Shown here in pieces: positions 35,740-48,005 of a stretch of 64,000 bases of DNA. The notes under the pieces are model-generated. The model saw only the letters and a list, made by a program, of their open reading frames with translations, made no database searches and was not told the DNA's origin. Within the stretch, counting starts at the first letter, position 1, and every line of letters starts with the position of its first letter. Both the position numbers and the translations under genes were made by a program. The DNA is from Rutpela maculata (Eukaryota; Arthropoda; Insecta; Coleoptera; Cerambycidae): the NCBI GenBank assembly GCA_936432065.2, contig OW386289.2, forward strand, positions 135,334,015-135,398,014, read 5' to 3'.

Positions 35740-35950
35740 GGCTCAGTAAATAAAATAAACAAATAATCAATAGCAAAATATATTACCAGGAAATAGTAGC
35801 TTCGGAGAGCAGACATATCTTCAGGGAAATGGGCAACAATAATGCGTTCGTCAAATAAACATGAATAAATATACATACATTCATAAGAAAATATAAAATA
35901 AAATAAAAACGTTTAGCTGGCCAGCGCGAAATTGATAAGGAAATGGATTA

Positions 35951-36181
35951 TCTAATATATAAAAATCTTGTGTCACAGTGTTTGTTATCGAACTCCTCCG
36001 AAACCGCTTGACCAATTTTTATGAAATTTTTTGTGTATATTTGGTAGGTCTGAGAATAGGTCGTAGGCTATTTTTATACCCCTAGGTGATAAGGGTGGCC
36101 CTATCCAGAAATTTTCGTTTTATTTTTTGGACAAAAATTTATAATTTATATGGCAAAACAACGTTTGCTGGGTCAGCCAGT
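35951..36181 (+). mobile_element. Short non-autonomous Helitron-like element
   Basis: Starts TCTAATATATAAAAATCTTG, the usual insect Helitron 5' end (TC plus A/T-rich leader), and runs through GAACTCCTCCGAAACCGCTTG to a 3' hairpin GCTGGGTCAGC followed by CAGT. The canonical end is CTRRT, so the last bases have drifted. There are no TIRs and no target duplication, as expected for this class. ~231 bp, no coding capacity. Confidence 0.75.
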
Positions 36182-37070
36182 ATATTTTATAGAATATTAC
36201 CAAACATTGAAAGTTACAACAAAAACTTAACCAAGAAGAACATAGAATATGAACAAAAGTCTTTAAAGCATACATAAAAACAGTTACAAACTGTATCAGA
36301 CATAATACATGTCCAAAAAAAAAAAAAAAGGTGAAATGATGTAAACGAATACTGTTAATTTCTACAAATTTAATTGAGGTAGTCTTTAACTACTTTCGGG
36401 TAAACTTCTATTCGAAAATTGTTTATGCGAACAGTTACGCACTTGCAACGCTGAAGATTCGTTGACAAACTACCAACCCCTGGTAGTAAACGAGGATCTA
36501 ACCTTCAAACGGCAACGGACCAGAAACAGCTTTTAAAATGATTTTTTACTTACAGTTTGCAGGTACGGAAACTACTTAACACTCACAGGTTTATTTGTCA
36601 ACAGAACAAAATGTATATTTAATAGACAGTTATCTGGTATTTTAAAACTGGTGAGGGAAATTTATACAGACAAGTTAATTCACTACGGTATTACGCCTAA
36701 TTGCTGATGTCTTGATGGCTACCATTCGAATGAAGAAATCGTCTTAACGTCTTCGCGCAAAAATCTAGTGAAAACCGAATGCGTCGGCTCAAGGACGCTT
36801 TTGTACTGCTCGGTAGCATTCTATAATATGAAAACGGAACTTATATGACACGTGAAAGATTATATGCCGTAAATACAGGATCTGCATAAATAATTTTCTA
36901 ACGAAAAAAAAAAAATGAAATGTGGTTTTGGTATGTTAAATAAATTATTACCAAGGTCTAAAAAGTGAACCGTTACAAACTTAGTTCAATCAGCCAAAAA
37001 CAAAATTTTAAGGTAAGATCAATACAAGCCTAAAAGCCACAAACACTAAACGTGTAAGATTTAAACCAAA
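36182..37070. other. A+T-rich DNA without recognised gene
   Basis: Poly-A runs at 36316-36330 and 36904-36914. 36420-36560 is less A+T-rich but lacks any motif. Confidence 0.35.
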
Positions 37071-37071
37071 G

Positions 37072-37470
37072 CGAGGGGCGAGCGTAGAGGCATCTTGAAT
37101 GTATACATATTTCGATCCTTACACTGAGGCAACGTTCATCTCAATTAATACGCACTTAATACCCATACGGGAAACACTACGATCTCGCCCCGTCTTCTAG
37201 CTTGAATCAATGTGAACGTGGAAACTATGTAATTTGAGACGAGGATTGCGTGGTGGATACACTCCTTGGAAGGGGATTAGGCAAGTAAAAGATTCCTACT
37301 CTTTGACAGAGAAGAAGTTAGGCAAAATTTCCAGATTGGGGGTAACTCATTTCCTGGAGTCACCGTCGGTGATAAGCTTTGATAGCGTAAATAGGCTGAC
37401 GTTAAATAAATTCAAGAAAAAAGAAACTAAAGCGAAAAATATATTAAAATTCAACCATTGTGTTTAAGGA
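37072..37470 (+). mobile_element. 5S-headed short retroelement, copy B
   Basis: Aligns along its full length with copy A (7975-8396, opposite strand). Shared landmarks are GAGCGTAGAGGCATCTTGA at the start, a worn 5S segment (GCAACGTTCATCTC ... CCATACGGGAAACACTACG), then TATGTAATTTGAG.CGAGGAT and AGGCAAGTAAAAG in the body. The 5S GGATGGGTGACC core is more eroded than in copy A. The open frame at 37234-37467 lies in the non-5S body; copy A is broken in the same place, so it is probably not coding. Confidence 0.65.
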
Positions 37471-37479
37471 AGACTTGAC

Positions 37480-37935
37480 GATTAAAGGAATGCAGAGACA
37501 TTCGCTTCTCACCTAGGGGCCTAAAGGCATTTTGTATTCCTTCTGCAACCTGGGCAAAGCCTCGGTAAATAAGGAGAACAACATAAGATTAGACAATAGA
37601 ATATATGCGTTATAACTACTAGTAGGTGCATCTAAATGTTTAATCCAGTTTTACTCGGAAAGGTAATTATACATTTTAACGAATTTATTTTGCTTCAACA
37701 TATATGCAGTTAACGTTTCGGAAAAGATTTCTTTTTCCGTTATCAAAACTTTCAATTTTAATCATGTCAAAAGTTAACTGCCTTCGATTTAATTTTTGTC
37801 ATTATCATTCAACATTTTTGTTTCAGTTTATATATTTTTAGATGTGAGACATTTTATAATAGAAGTATTAAAAACCAACCTGGCGCATAGGTTTATTTCA
37901 TCAAAATTTTTAAATATTTTTACAGTGGCAAAAGA
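37480..37935. other. Stretch with small GC-rich patch, no gene
   Basis: 37490-37570 includes CACCTAGGGGCCTAAAGGC and CAACCTGGGCAAAGCCTCGG but does not fold as a tRNA and matches nothing else in the window. The rest is A+T-rich. Confidence 0.3.
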
Positions 37936-38362
37936 CCCAACAAACATAAGAAATCATAAATATGCCACAAATAATGAATAAACAATATTTGTCATCTAAT
38001 ATAATCATCATCATAATATATGTTTCATCCCAATAATTTTTCAGCAATTCATAAACATGCAATTTTAACTACTTCTATCTTATGATATAATAGGTCTTTA
38101 TTTAGGTCAATAATAGGACATATTTATCTTACAAATTACAACAAATTAACTACTAATAGGGTTTTGTAACATTTCGCTGCGTTAACCTCGTGAACAAAAT
38201 GTCTTTGCTTGTCTATTGTCAACTTCGAATTTACTTTAATTTCTTTTTCCACACAGGTAAATCTGTGGACAATTTGAGGTAAATTCTCTCTACACTAAAT
38301 TGGTAAACTAAATATTCTGAAATATCGAATTGAAGTCATGCTGACTATAAATGTTTGTTGGG
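37936..38362. mobile_element. 427-bp TIR element 'CCCAACAAACAT'
   Basis: Ends CCCAACAAACAT and ATGTTTGTTGGG, perfect over 12 bases; the right flank is TA, the left flank GA. The tip differs by one base from the 2.6-kb element at 15306 (CCCAGCAAACAT), so it is a short non-autonomous relative. Confidence 0.7.
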
Positions 38363-39055
38363 TAACATCCATGTCTGAATTTTAGTCTATTCATAATGCC
38401 ACAACTGTATCGTCATATCTAGATGAATTAATGAATATCTTGTGGGAGGTGTAAACAAAACTCTCGCCCGAGGTACGTCCATTTTTTATACTGTTTATAA
38501 AAACATCGAAGCAATAATTTACAGATATATCAAATGAATCCAAGGAGTATCTGCAAAAGATTCCATAATTTTGTAAATTATGATAGTTTACACAACATAG
38601 TTTACAAATTTATAGTATCTTTTGTAGATATTCCTTGGATTTAGTTAAAGTGCTTGGATTGATAATCCTTTTTGAGATTTTTCAACAGCGATATGATATT
38701 GTTTTGTTTGTCTATCGTATTTGTATAGATATTTATGTAATCATGTGTTGTTAGTACTGTATAAACAAGTTCATGGTTTGCTTTAAAAAATGTATGCAAC
38801 GTTTATTTTAATTAAAAGATAATTTACAAGAAAGTAATTAAACACAATAACAATAACGTTGTTCTTATTATGAAATCAATCACCAAAGATTTTAAAACTG
38901 TAGATTTGCTCATAATATGTGTATAATCAGAATTTTAAAATATGTGTTTTAAATTCTGAGTAGGGTTGACGTATTTACATAAACTGTTCTTTCGCAAAAA
39001 AAAACACAATTGTATATCACGTCCTACTTTATTTAATTTTCCGTGAGAAATTACA
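38363..39055. other. Unique DNA with a 25-bp inverted repeat
   Basis: AATCCAAGGAGTATCTGCAA (38537) and its inverted copy ending near 38642 form a ~25-bp, two-mismatch stem around a ~55-base loop. No target duplication or coding frame was seen, so its nature is unknown. Confidence 0.4.
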
Positions 39056-39059
39056 ATCT

Positions 39060-39255
39060 TAACACCGGCACTACAAGCAGGAGAACTACGGCACAAGTTC
39101 TTCAGTGGAGAGCGGCTGGAGCGTGGTTAAGTGCCGCGATCCTGTCTTTGTCCTTGCACGGAATCCTTGTTGGTATGCTAGAAGATGCACGGCCGGCCTG
39201 CCGATTGAAATAGCATTACTGGACCGCAGACATGATTGGAATTCTTTTAGGTTAT
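39060..39255. promoter_or_regulatory. GC-richer island, candidate conserved non-coding element
   Basis: About 195 bp with GAGAGCGGCTGGAGCGTGG and GCACGGCCGGCCTGCCG, non-repetitive within the window and without a convincing frame. Regulatory function is only a possibility. Confidence 0.25.
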
Positions 39256-39591
39256 CGACTATTCGATAAGGCTAATTAGTGCCACGGTCAATATTGACTT
39301 TTTTATTAAAACGCTAAAAGAATCGAGAGTTCTACACATTGACGGTTATTTATACATTCCCCTCAGAGGCAAGAATTGAAATATTTCACAATTAATTCAC
39401 TTTCTATTTATTTAAAATAGATAAAGCGAACCACAAAAATTAGATCAAATCGATGAAGCAGGGCGCAGTGAGAGAAACGTAAATGTGCACAATAATTATG
39501 TGCTCTAACGTTGTTAACTGTCAAAGCTAGAATTCAAGCCTAGCAAAGATGGGCAGTGACTAGAGTAATTAAAGATATGCCGGATGCGCCA

Positions 39592-40505
39592 CACTCAAAG
39601 AAATAGTATGGGTAAATTCAACAAAAAAAGATGGTTAACTAACAATATCGTTAATTTTGTTAAACCAAACTATATTGATGGTATTTTTAAACAAGAGGTG
39701 ATTGTTATTTTAATTAATAAAAAGTTGTCGTACAACAAAACAAACATTAACTTAAAAAATAGATGAATAAGACTATTATTTTGTTCCTTTGACTATTATT
39801 TTGTTGAATTCTGTCAAATTAAACTAGATAATAGTATATTTTATTTTTAACTATTATCGAATTGTAATTCTAACCGAGTATTAGTTCGCTGTATTATTGT
39901 ACTTGGTAGACAAACCAAGATTATTGTCGTCTTCTAGAAGTTCTAAAAGAATTACCATAAAATTTGCTTGCTTACCACGTAGTATATTACAGAAATTATT
40001 CCCAGATGACGCCACATACAAATCACTGACAATAGTCAATCATGCATTATCTTATACTCTTATGAATTTATAGAAAATTAATAACATGATTGCAATATTC
40101 AAATGCTCTCAGGGATCATCGATATATTGGATGGATCTAATAAACGATCTCTAATCTTTGGATTGGGTGGTCTGATGTCTCAATACTGAGATTTTGGCTA
40201 ACCAAAAAAAAAACTTCATCATACAATAAAGTGTAGATCAACCTAAAAATTAGTTGGTGAACAAAAAACAAAGTCGTTGTACTATTTAATTGTAGACCAA
40301 ATTGAAAATGGATAGTGAACATAAAAAAATGTCATTGTACTATTTAATTTGTTACAAGAAGATATGATTATTAAACTACTGTTTGTTTACGAAAACAAAT
40401 AAAGTTGTATGACTATTCTTTTCTGATTGATTTAACTATAAAACTAGATAGGCGCGATTTCATATGCTCTTTTTGGTTGAATTTACCTATCATTTTCTTT
40501 GAGTG
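39592..40505. mobile_element. 914-bp TIR element inside a satellite unit
   Basis: Ends CACTCAAAGAAATAG and, inverted, CACTCAAAGAAAATG, continuing as ~40-bp imperfect TIRs (GGTAAATTCAAC.AAAAA in both). It splits a satellite unit exactly where the units at 41978 and 42178 read GCGCCATTACTAAATATCG or similar, so the empty site is known. Target duplication is short (possibly CA) and not certain. No transposase; superfamily not assigned. Confidence 0.75.
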
Positions 40506-40904
40506 CAATACTAAATATCGATATATTTTGTAAGGTAAATTAAACAAACCCCAGAGTTGACCAGAAGGGAACTAAATTTTTGAAAAAACGTGTACAATTA
40601 TTATACTGCCCTCTAACGTTGCCATCTGCCAAAAGCGTAAGGTGTCTTAGGCGTATTGAAAATAATAACTTAGGCGACCATAATAATTTTAAAACTTAAA
40701 ATCATCCTCTAAAAACCAAAATTGTCCGCCTGAAAAATTTTTCAATCATAGCCAGAATAAGTTATAACATTTATAACGTGACACCTCAAATCATCTATAT
40801 GATACCTACATGTATATGTATGTTTCACACACTTTAATAAAAATAAAACCATTTTTTACAAATGAAACAAGCACAAACTTTTTATCAAACAATATTGATT
40901 TCCA

Positions 40905-41175
40905 TTACCATAGAGTAGGTACAAATGCAACAAAATTCCGACAACGTTGACAATATAAAGCATTCTTGAATGGAATAGTCCCAAAAAAAGAACCAGGTTC
41001 AACTACAGTAGTACTACTAATAATGAAATTTATTTTTTTCCGTTGTCTATAATTACGACGATTCACATTTAATCTAAATTGTTCAGCTTCTTTTTCACAT
41101 TCTGAAACATTGATTTTTCTTTTCTTTAACAACAACTCACGTTCCTCCTCATTTTCAGAAGATGAACTGGAGGAA
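40905..41175 (-). pseudogene. Unrecognised acidic/basic frame, possible exon
   Basis: Minus-strand frame opening after an acceptor-like TTTTTAGGTTAG with SSSSSSENEEERELLLKKRK, then VNRRNYRQRKKINFI and CQRCRNFVAFVPTLW. The serine/glutamate run followed by basic residues resembles the start of a nuclear protein, possibly transposon-derived, but I recognise no family. There is no ATG near the start, so it would need an upstream exon. Confidence 0.25.
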
Positions 41176-42319
41176 ATCTAACCTAAAAATTCCAGAAATT
41201 GAGCATAAGTAGTGATCATTTGATTTTCCTAAGAACAATACTAAATTTCAAAAGAAATTATTTTTATTTTAGTCTATTTAATTTACATTCAGGATTTTTC
41301 TATTTTTCAACCTTATAATATTTTTCATAACCTCAAATCATTACTTACATCTAAACTTTTCCTAATTTCATTTATCTTAGTTTTTCATTTTTCCCCTTTT
41401 CTTGCTCTATAATATTAGAATAATTTTATTTAAATCTCTTCAAAACCTTAATAAATACTCACCTGTTTTATTTCACAAAGCATTACCATTTGGCAACAGA
41501 CCTAAACATTTATATCTAAAAAAAATTGTGTCGTTGATTGAAATCATTAACGATCAAATTTTCTTTACGAATTCATCATGAAATGCTCGAAAAAATCCTG
41601 CCTGCCATCATACTTGTGGGACAAAATGCATCTGCCGCTTAAACAAGTATGTCAAAGAAACGAAATAGTCTGACATAAATCATAATATTGAAACTTCTTG
41701 TATTAATAGTTTATAGTATAAAATGTAAGAAAAACGTAATCTGCCAATATTCCATCGACACTATTTTTTTTGTTTTTTAGTTGAGACGCTCCTGTTGAGC
41801 ATTGCCCCACTACTCGCATGACAGACTTGCCATTCACCAATTAACAGGACATATACATTACATGAAGTCTTTCTCAGCACTCAGTCTATTACTTGCACCA
41901 CACATTGACCATTATAGACTATAGAAAATATTTATGAGTTACTTCGATGAAAGTCAACTTTACATAAGTACTAAAATGTGTACAGTAATCATGCCTTCTA
42001 ACGTTATCACCTGCCAAAGCCGAATTTCAGGCCTAGCAAAGATTGGCAGTGACTAAACTATTCAAAGATATGCCGGATGCGCCATTACTAAATATCGATA
42101 TATTTTATAAAGTAAATTAGACAAACCTCAAATCCAAAGCTAGAGTCGACCGGAAGGAAACTAAATCCTTGAAAAAGCGTGTACAATAATTATGGTATCT
42201 AACGTTGTCATCTGCTAAAGCTGTAATTCAAACGTGCGTAGGAAAGAGTAGCAGTGTGACTGGACGATTTAAAGATATGCCGGATGCGCCATGACTAAAC
42301 ATCGATATAATACATAAGA

Positions 42320-43695
42320 TAACAGGAAATCTAAAAATGTATAGAAATACTACAGCATATTAAAACATTTTTGACTATATTACTACTATCAAAATAGTTG
42401 TACTAAGAACTGTGTCATGCAAGTGATGTAAAACTAATCTACTACAGCCTTCTCTCGCTGACATATTTGATTTTAAAATTAAGTGATTAAAATATATATT
42501 ATGAAGGAATTATTTAATTTTTGGGCAACGTTAATACTGCGTAAATGTCGTTACGTCATTATGATATGTTTTTTGAAAACATAAAATAAGAGCTAGGGTT
42601 GAACTCTCCGCATGAAGCCGTGATATCTGTAGAATTTGTTAAATTTGACGCCGCAGAAATATAAAATTAACATTGTTGCATAAACCAAAATCAGCGACCA
42701 CAATGGCGTTTATATAACATTATTATACCTATTTGTTTTAATCAAATAGGTATACTATAACCAGAGAAAGTTTTTTAGCAATCATCGTAGTAAAAAAATG
42801 TTTGTATAGAGACCCGTTTCATAACTTACTGAAATCAAAAGTCAAATAGAAAGTCTAGTGTGTTTGTGTATCTGTATATATGTAGATTGCTTCTTGTAAA
42901 CGTGATAACTTTTGTTAGACATCAAATTTTATTTCAAATTTGGAATATATGTAGATTAATATTGGAAGAATTCTTCGTATTGAGGTTGGGCCCTAACCGT
43001 CATACAAGATGATCACCAGAAGCGTTTTATATAAACCTCGTTTTATTATAATGTCAGAGTAAAATGTGCCTAAGGTTCTGATTAAGTACACAAAAATTGG
43101 GAGATATATAAGATACTTAAACTGCCAATATTCAGTATATCTCTTCGAACGAACTTTGTGTATGCCAAGTGATATATCAATTTTACTTTTAAAATGTTGC
43201 AGGCTGCGAGTCTATTAAACACGATAACTTCTGTAAGAGTTAACATTTTTATTCCAAATTTGAAACGTATGTTAAATAGCATTGTAGAATGCTCTCTATT
43301 GAAATTAGTTCATATTCATCATATAGGGACCTAGCCACATATAAACTAGCTAGTTTTGTATGTTAAAGCTAAATATTACCAAGGTTTTTGATTAAGCTCA
43401 TGAAGATAGGAGGACGTACACAATATGAAAACGACGATATATAATGCGTTTCTCAGGTTAGAACAAACTTTACATAGGTTAGGTGATATACCAATTTTAT
43501 TTTTAAATGTTTATCTTTAATAAGACGTTACGAAACGAATGGAAGTTGCAGTTCGGCATTGTTGAATACCTAGTTGAAAACTGGCAGTAAAAATGATATT
43601 AGCTGTGTGCTTAATCTCAGTAGCACCATGTAAATGTGAATTGTACTATATATCGAGTAAAATTATTACTATCTATTCTCAGTCGTCTACGCACA
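42320..43695. repeat. Two diverged tandem units of a dispersed repeat
   Basis: ~42890-43100 and ~43205-43410 share AACACGATAACTTYTGT, TTTTATTYCAAATTTG and a following GAATKCTCT motif, about 315 bp apart. The same chain appears at 4080-4200. Non-coding; class unknown. 42320-42840 shows nothing recognisable. Confidence 0.5.
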
Positions 43696-45086
43696 ACTGA
43701 TTTCTTTGCATTTTTCTCGTACATTTAATAGTTGAATAGGAATAATGAAGCTTTGGTTGGCACAAACAGGCACCAGAATACTCACGTTCTCATTGAAACG
43801 CCAGGATACACGTTTTGTGTCTCATGAATTAATCGAATTAGCTTCCCTTTATTGTAAGTGATGTCTTATAGCAACACGGTATCTGTCGCGGTTGTCTGCT
43901 AGGCGCACGACCTCAACAAACTCTTTTTCATTGGTCGTTTTTCCTGTGATATTGCCATCTGCTGCAACTGAGGCTCGAACTCGGTAAAGATAACAGCGAC
44001 TAACTACGTTGTTTCACTCAGTCGCGGTCTAGGCCATTGCTACAGTTTCGTTAGCTCGCTAAAAACGGCACTAAACGTCCATACTCTAGCCAGTAACCCT
44101 CCAACCAGGAAACCCGTGGTGTCAATGCTAACACATAAGCATCGAACCACTGAGTCGGTCAAGTTTCTTTCACCATTTGCCATCTGATTTTCCATGAACC
44201 ATTAACCGCTTTATGTTTTCCTTTTCTGTTGATGTGGCCAAAAATTGTTCGCAATTATGGTCACATATTACTGAATTCCCGGTCACGAGTCTTCATGACG
44301 CTGTTAAAATTTTTCAATTTAGAAATTTTACAATCAAATTATCGGCAGCAATTGTCATTTAGCAAACAAGTTTTAAGTGAGTTTATTTCAATTTCAGAAA
44401 AGTTACAATGACAATTTGTAAAAGCGTTTTGCATATTATTTGCGAAATATTAATATTTTGGCAAAAAGTCTGAATATTAACGTATAATAAACAACATTGT
44501 TCAGTGGTAGAACCTTATATTCGAGATAGAGATGTCTATAAAAAACTTTTGGAAAGGGGGTTGAAAGTACAGCTAAAAAAGAAAAGAACTTTTGAAGAAA
44601 ATTAGATAAACTCTCATTTTTTGGTCACATCAACCGAAGAGTAGACAATATAAAACAGTTGATATTTCAGGAAAACTAGATAGGAAAAAGCGAAGAGGCC
44701 AATCTGCTGAACGTTGCGTTGTGCTGATATCAGCAAAGAGCTGATGGGAAAAGCTTTGGAAAGGTTGTGCGGCACTGACAGTACCGGTTGGTTTGGATGT
44801 ATGTCTGCGGACAGCCTTGGTTTTGGATTTGAGGGTTGTCTAGTTATATGTGATGTGCGTGTTTGTGCGTGTTACTTCAGAGTTAGATTTGATGTAGATA
44901 ACTGAAAACAGATTTTTTTAATTTCAAGCAATACAAATTTGAGATGATCCGTTTGAGGTCGTTTGGAAACGACGTAGAAAATGAGCAAATAATGTTTAAA
45001 GTCAAAATTTGATAGGCCCATTTTATTTACCCAATAGTGTACAAAATTTCGATTGTAAGGTATTATTGACAAGCCAATTCGAATAA

Positions 45087-47093
45087 AAAACCAAGACGGG
45101 ATATTTTTAGATAATACTCAAGACATTGCGAATGGATTCAATAATCACTTTATTATGTTTATGTTTTTATGTTTATTAATTGTGTTAAAAAACTTACTTC
45201 CTCTTTTGATATTGACACTTCAACAACACAAATAAGTAAGCATAATGACAGGACAATATACTTAACCCCTGTTACGGAGAAAGAAATCTCAGATATAATT
45301 TCTTCTGTATGCAAAAAAAAGTCATCAGGCAAGGATGAAGTCCCATGCTGCATAATAAAAGATGTATCAAAATATCTTCTTACTATACTGACATACCTTA
45401 TCAATATATCATTTGAAAATGGCCACTTTCCTGATCAATTAAAATCGGCTTTAGTAATACCTGTTTACAAAAAAAATGATCCAAATGATATAAATAATTA
45501 CAGACCGATTGCACTCTTATCTGTTTTCTCTAAAATATTTGAAAAATCATTTCAAATTAGATTAACATGTTTTCTTCATAAGCATAATGTATTAGTAACG
45601 AGGCAGTATGGGTTTTGTAGAAACCGATCTACACAGGATGCTGTTCTCTCCTTTTATGAAAAAATTCTCAACAACTTTAATAACAATCTAAAATCGATTG
45701 GTATATATTTTGACCTCTCAAAAGCATTTGATTGTATAAATCAAAAATTATTATTAAAAAAACTTGAGATATATGGAATTCGTGGTATGGCTTTATGTTG
45801 GATAAATTCATACTTGAAGGGGAGAACACAGACTGTAAAAATCATATAAGATGACACGACCTGTTTTTCCGAAAATGTAAATGTGTTGACAGAAGTACCT
45901 CAAGGGAATGTGTTAGGTCCATTATTATTTACAATTTTTATTAATGACATAATTGAAAATGTAAACGGTAACGGTGTTTTTAACCCTTTTTGCTGATGAT
46001 ACTTCGGCTATTATTACTGCTCAAAATATTGATGCACTTAGTAAAACTGCTACGAAATGTGTAGAAGAAATATCAATTTGGTGCAATAAAAATGGACTAG
46101 TGCTAAACGCACAGAAAACTGATCTGTTGTTATACACACCAGTTGGAACTAAAAATGATTCAAGTGTACTAGTCAGAGCTAATGACAAGTTTATCTATCA
46201 AAATGATTGTGTAAAATTTTTAGGTATTCAGTTGGACAAACATTTATCTTGGCAAAACCATACTGAAGGTGTAATAAAAAACTTGGCTAGTAAAAACTTT
46301 GCAATTTTACAAATAAGAGACTGATACTGAGAATACTGATACACTAAAAACTTTTTATTATGGCTGTGTAAACTCTACACTTTCATATGGTTTACTTTGC
46401 TAGGGAAATTCTTCAGGAATACAAAAAGTATTTATCTTGCAGAAGAGAATTATAAGAAGCATGTTTAACCTAGGTTACACTACATCATGTAGACCTTACT
46501 TTAGGCAGCATGAAATTCTTACTGTTTACTGTATGTATATCTTACAGTCAGTGTGTTATGTGAGAAAAAATATTAATGAACTACCAAAATGTAACGATAT
46601 AAATACTTATAACACTCGCAGTGGCAGTAATGTGTATATACCAGCATATAGAATAAGCCAAGTAAATAAAGGTCCTTTCATCACATCGATCAAGATGTAC
46701 AACATTTTACCAAAAAAATTAAAAGACGCTAACAGCTTCAATTGTTTTAAAAGTGCAGTTCGGAAATTCCTGATTGACCAATGTTTTTACACTTATTATG
46801 AATGAATGAACTTCTGTACTACTACTACTTGACATTTGAGCGATAGAAATTCGTTTATTTTTATGTTGTTAATGTATTTATTGTTTGTTTAATTTTTGTT
46901 TGTTTGTTATTTATTAAACTTAAACTTAAATTCGACTAAGTATGTATAATAATGTTTTTAATTGTATTTTAGTTATATTGACTATGTATGTACTATGTAT
47001 TTTTTCTTAGTTGTTATTTATAATTGACTCGTCCAAAACCTGTATTGCAGCAGGTCAAAAGGAAATAAAGTTATTATTATTATTATTATTATT
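45087..47093 (+). mobile_element. 2.0-kb 5'-truncated LINE, near-complete RT
   Basis: The best-preserved retrotransposon here. Blocks: SGKDEVPCCIIKDVSKYLL (45330), NNYRPIALLSVFSKIFEKSF (45490), RQYGFCRNRSTQDAVLSFYE (45600), FDLSKAFDCINQKLLLKKLE (45710), VPQGNVLGPLLFTIFINDII (45895), LFADDTSAIIT (45985), then NLGYTTSCRPYFRQHEILT (46465) and a final stop near 46803. The 3' UTR ends GGAAATAAAG(TTA)n. Defects: a small indel near 45160, premature TAA at 45847-45849, a frameshift at ~45970 and another near 46324. ATAA flanks both ends (45083-45086, 47094-47097). The empty site survives at 54241-54244. Jockey/CR1 group. Confidence 0.92.
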
Positions 47094-47407
47094 ATAATTC
47101 ATGGGATCTAAAACATCTGCTAAGACGTCAATAGTGAGAATATAAATGTTTTAGTAACTGTTTACGCTAATCAAAATCCCGTTATTTCGAAAATTATTAA
47201 TTGTACGAAAAAAAAACAAATAAACGAAGTTTTAGAAAATAAAATTTACATTCTATTAAAGATGAAGAAAATGATATGATTAACCCATAAAGATATATTT
47301 TTGAAAATAGATGAAAATTGAATATTTTAGTGACTTTTAATGGCCTTGAGGCACAGGTTAGCGTTTTCCAATCGGGTTGAAATTTTGTATAGTTCATTTT
47401 TTAAATA

Positions 47408-48005
47408 TCACAGGCCCACAGAAAAGAAAAGTTGTCTACGCCGGGGTATTGACCATACCTACCCCTTGTATTTTGACCCGCTGAACACGTATCTGACCTT
47501 AATTTTTCCCCTATACGTCAAGTTTTTTTTTAAAGCAAAAAAGTCTAATATTTATATATTTATTTGCTGTTAAAAGAAAAACCTGACGTGCTGGGGAAAA
47601 ACTAAGAACAGATTCGTATTCAGCGGCTCAAAATATAAGGAATAGGTGTGGTCAGTACCCCCGCGCAGACGACTTTTTTTGTGTGGGTTTGTGCCACACT
47701 GAGTATGGCACAGTGGCAACCAAAAAAAAGTGGTCTGCTCGGGGGTACTGACCACACCTATACCTTGTATTTTGAGCTGCTGAATACGAATCTGACCTTA
47801 GTTTTTCCCAACACGTCCGTTTTTTTTTAACAGCAAAAAAAGTCTGTTGAATCGTAGTATTTATATATTTTTATTTGCTGTTAAAAAAAAAACCTGACGT
47901 CCTGGGGGAAAACTAAGGTCAGATTCGTGTTCAGCGGTTCAAAATACAAGGGAAAGAGGTATGGTCAGTACCCCGGCGCAGACAACTTTTTTTTTGTGGG
48001 CCTGT
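47408..48005. mobile_element. 598-bp palindromic element of the CACAG family
   Basis: Ends CACAGGCCCACAGAAAAG and, inverted, ACAGGCCCACAAAAAAAAAG; flanked by ATA (47405-47407, 48006-48008). The uninterrupted site TTAAATAATC is in copy 2 at ~54551. The interior is four head-to-head/tail-to-tail units, each running from AAAAGT.GTCTGC..GGGGTA through TTGTATTTTGA.C to TCTGACCTTAG. A second pair of tips (GTGTGGGTTTGTGCCACAC at ~47683) suggests one member inserted into another. Open frames across the units are by-products of the repeat. Confidence 0.8.

Larger units (their letters stand above)
39485..42310. repeat. Decayed ~200-bp satellite, interrupted
   Basis: Units begin GTGYACAATAATTATG...TCTAACGTTG and include AAAGATATGCCGGATGCGCC and ATCGATATATTTT. 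Starts are at 39485, 40589 (truncated after ~60 bp), 41978 and 42178 (partial). Adjacent starts are 200 bp apart; 39485 to 40589 is ~190 bp once the 914-bp insertion is removed. The gap 40650-41975 is A+T-rich DNA with the frame at 40905-41175. Confidence 0.75.

Noticed and set aside
37234..37467. 77-residue frame in 5S-headed copy B
   Set aside because: The homologous region in copy A is not open, so the frame is not conserved.
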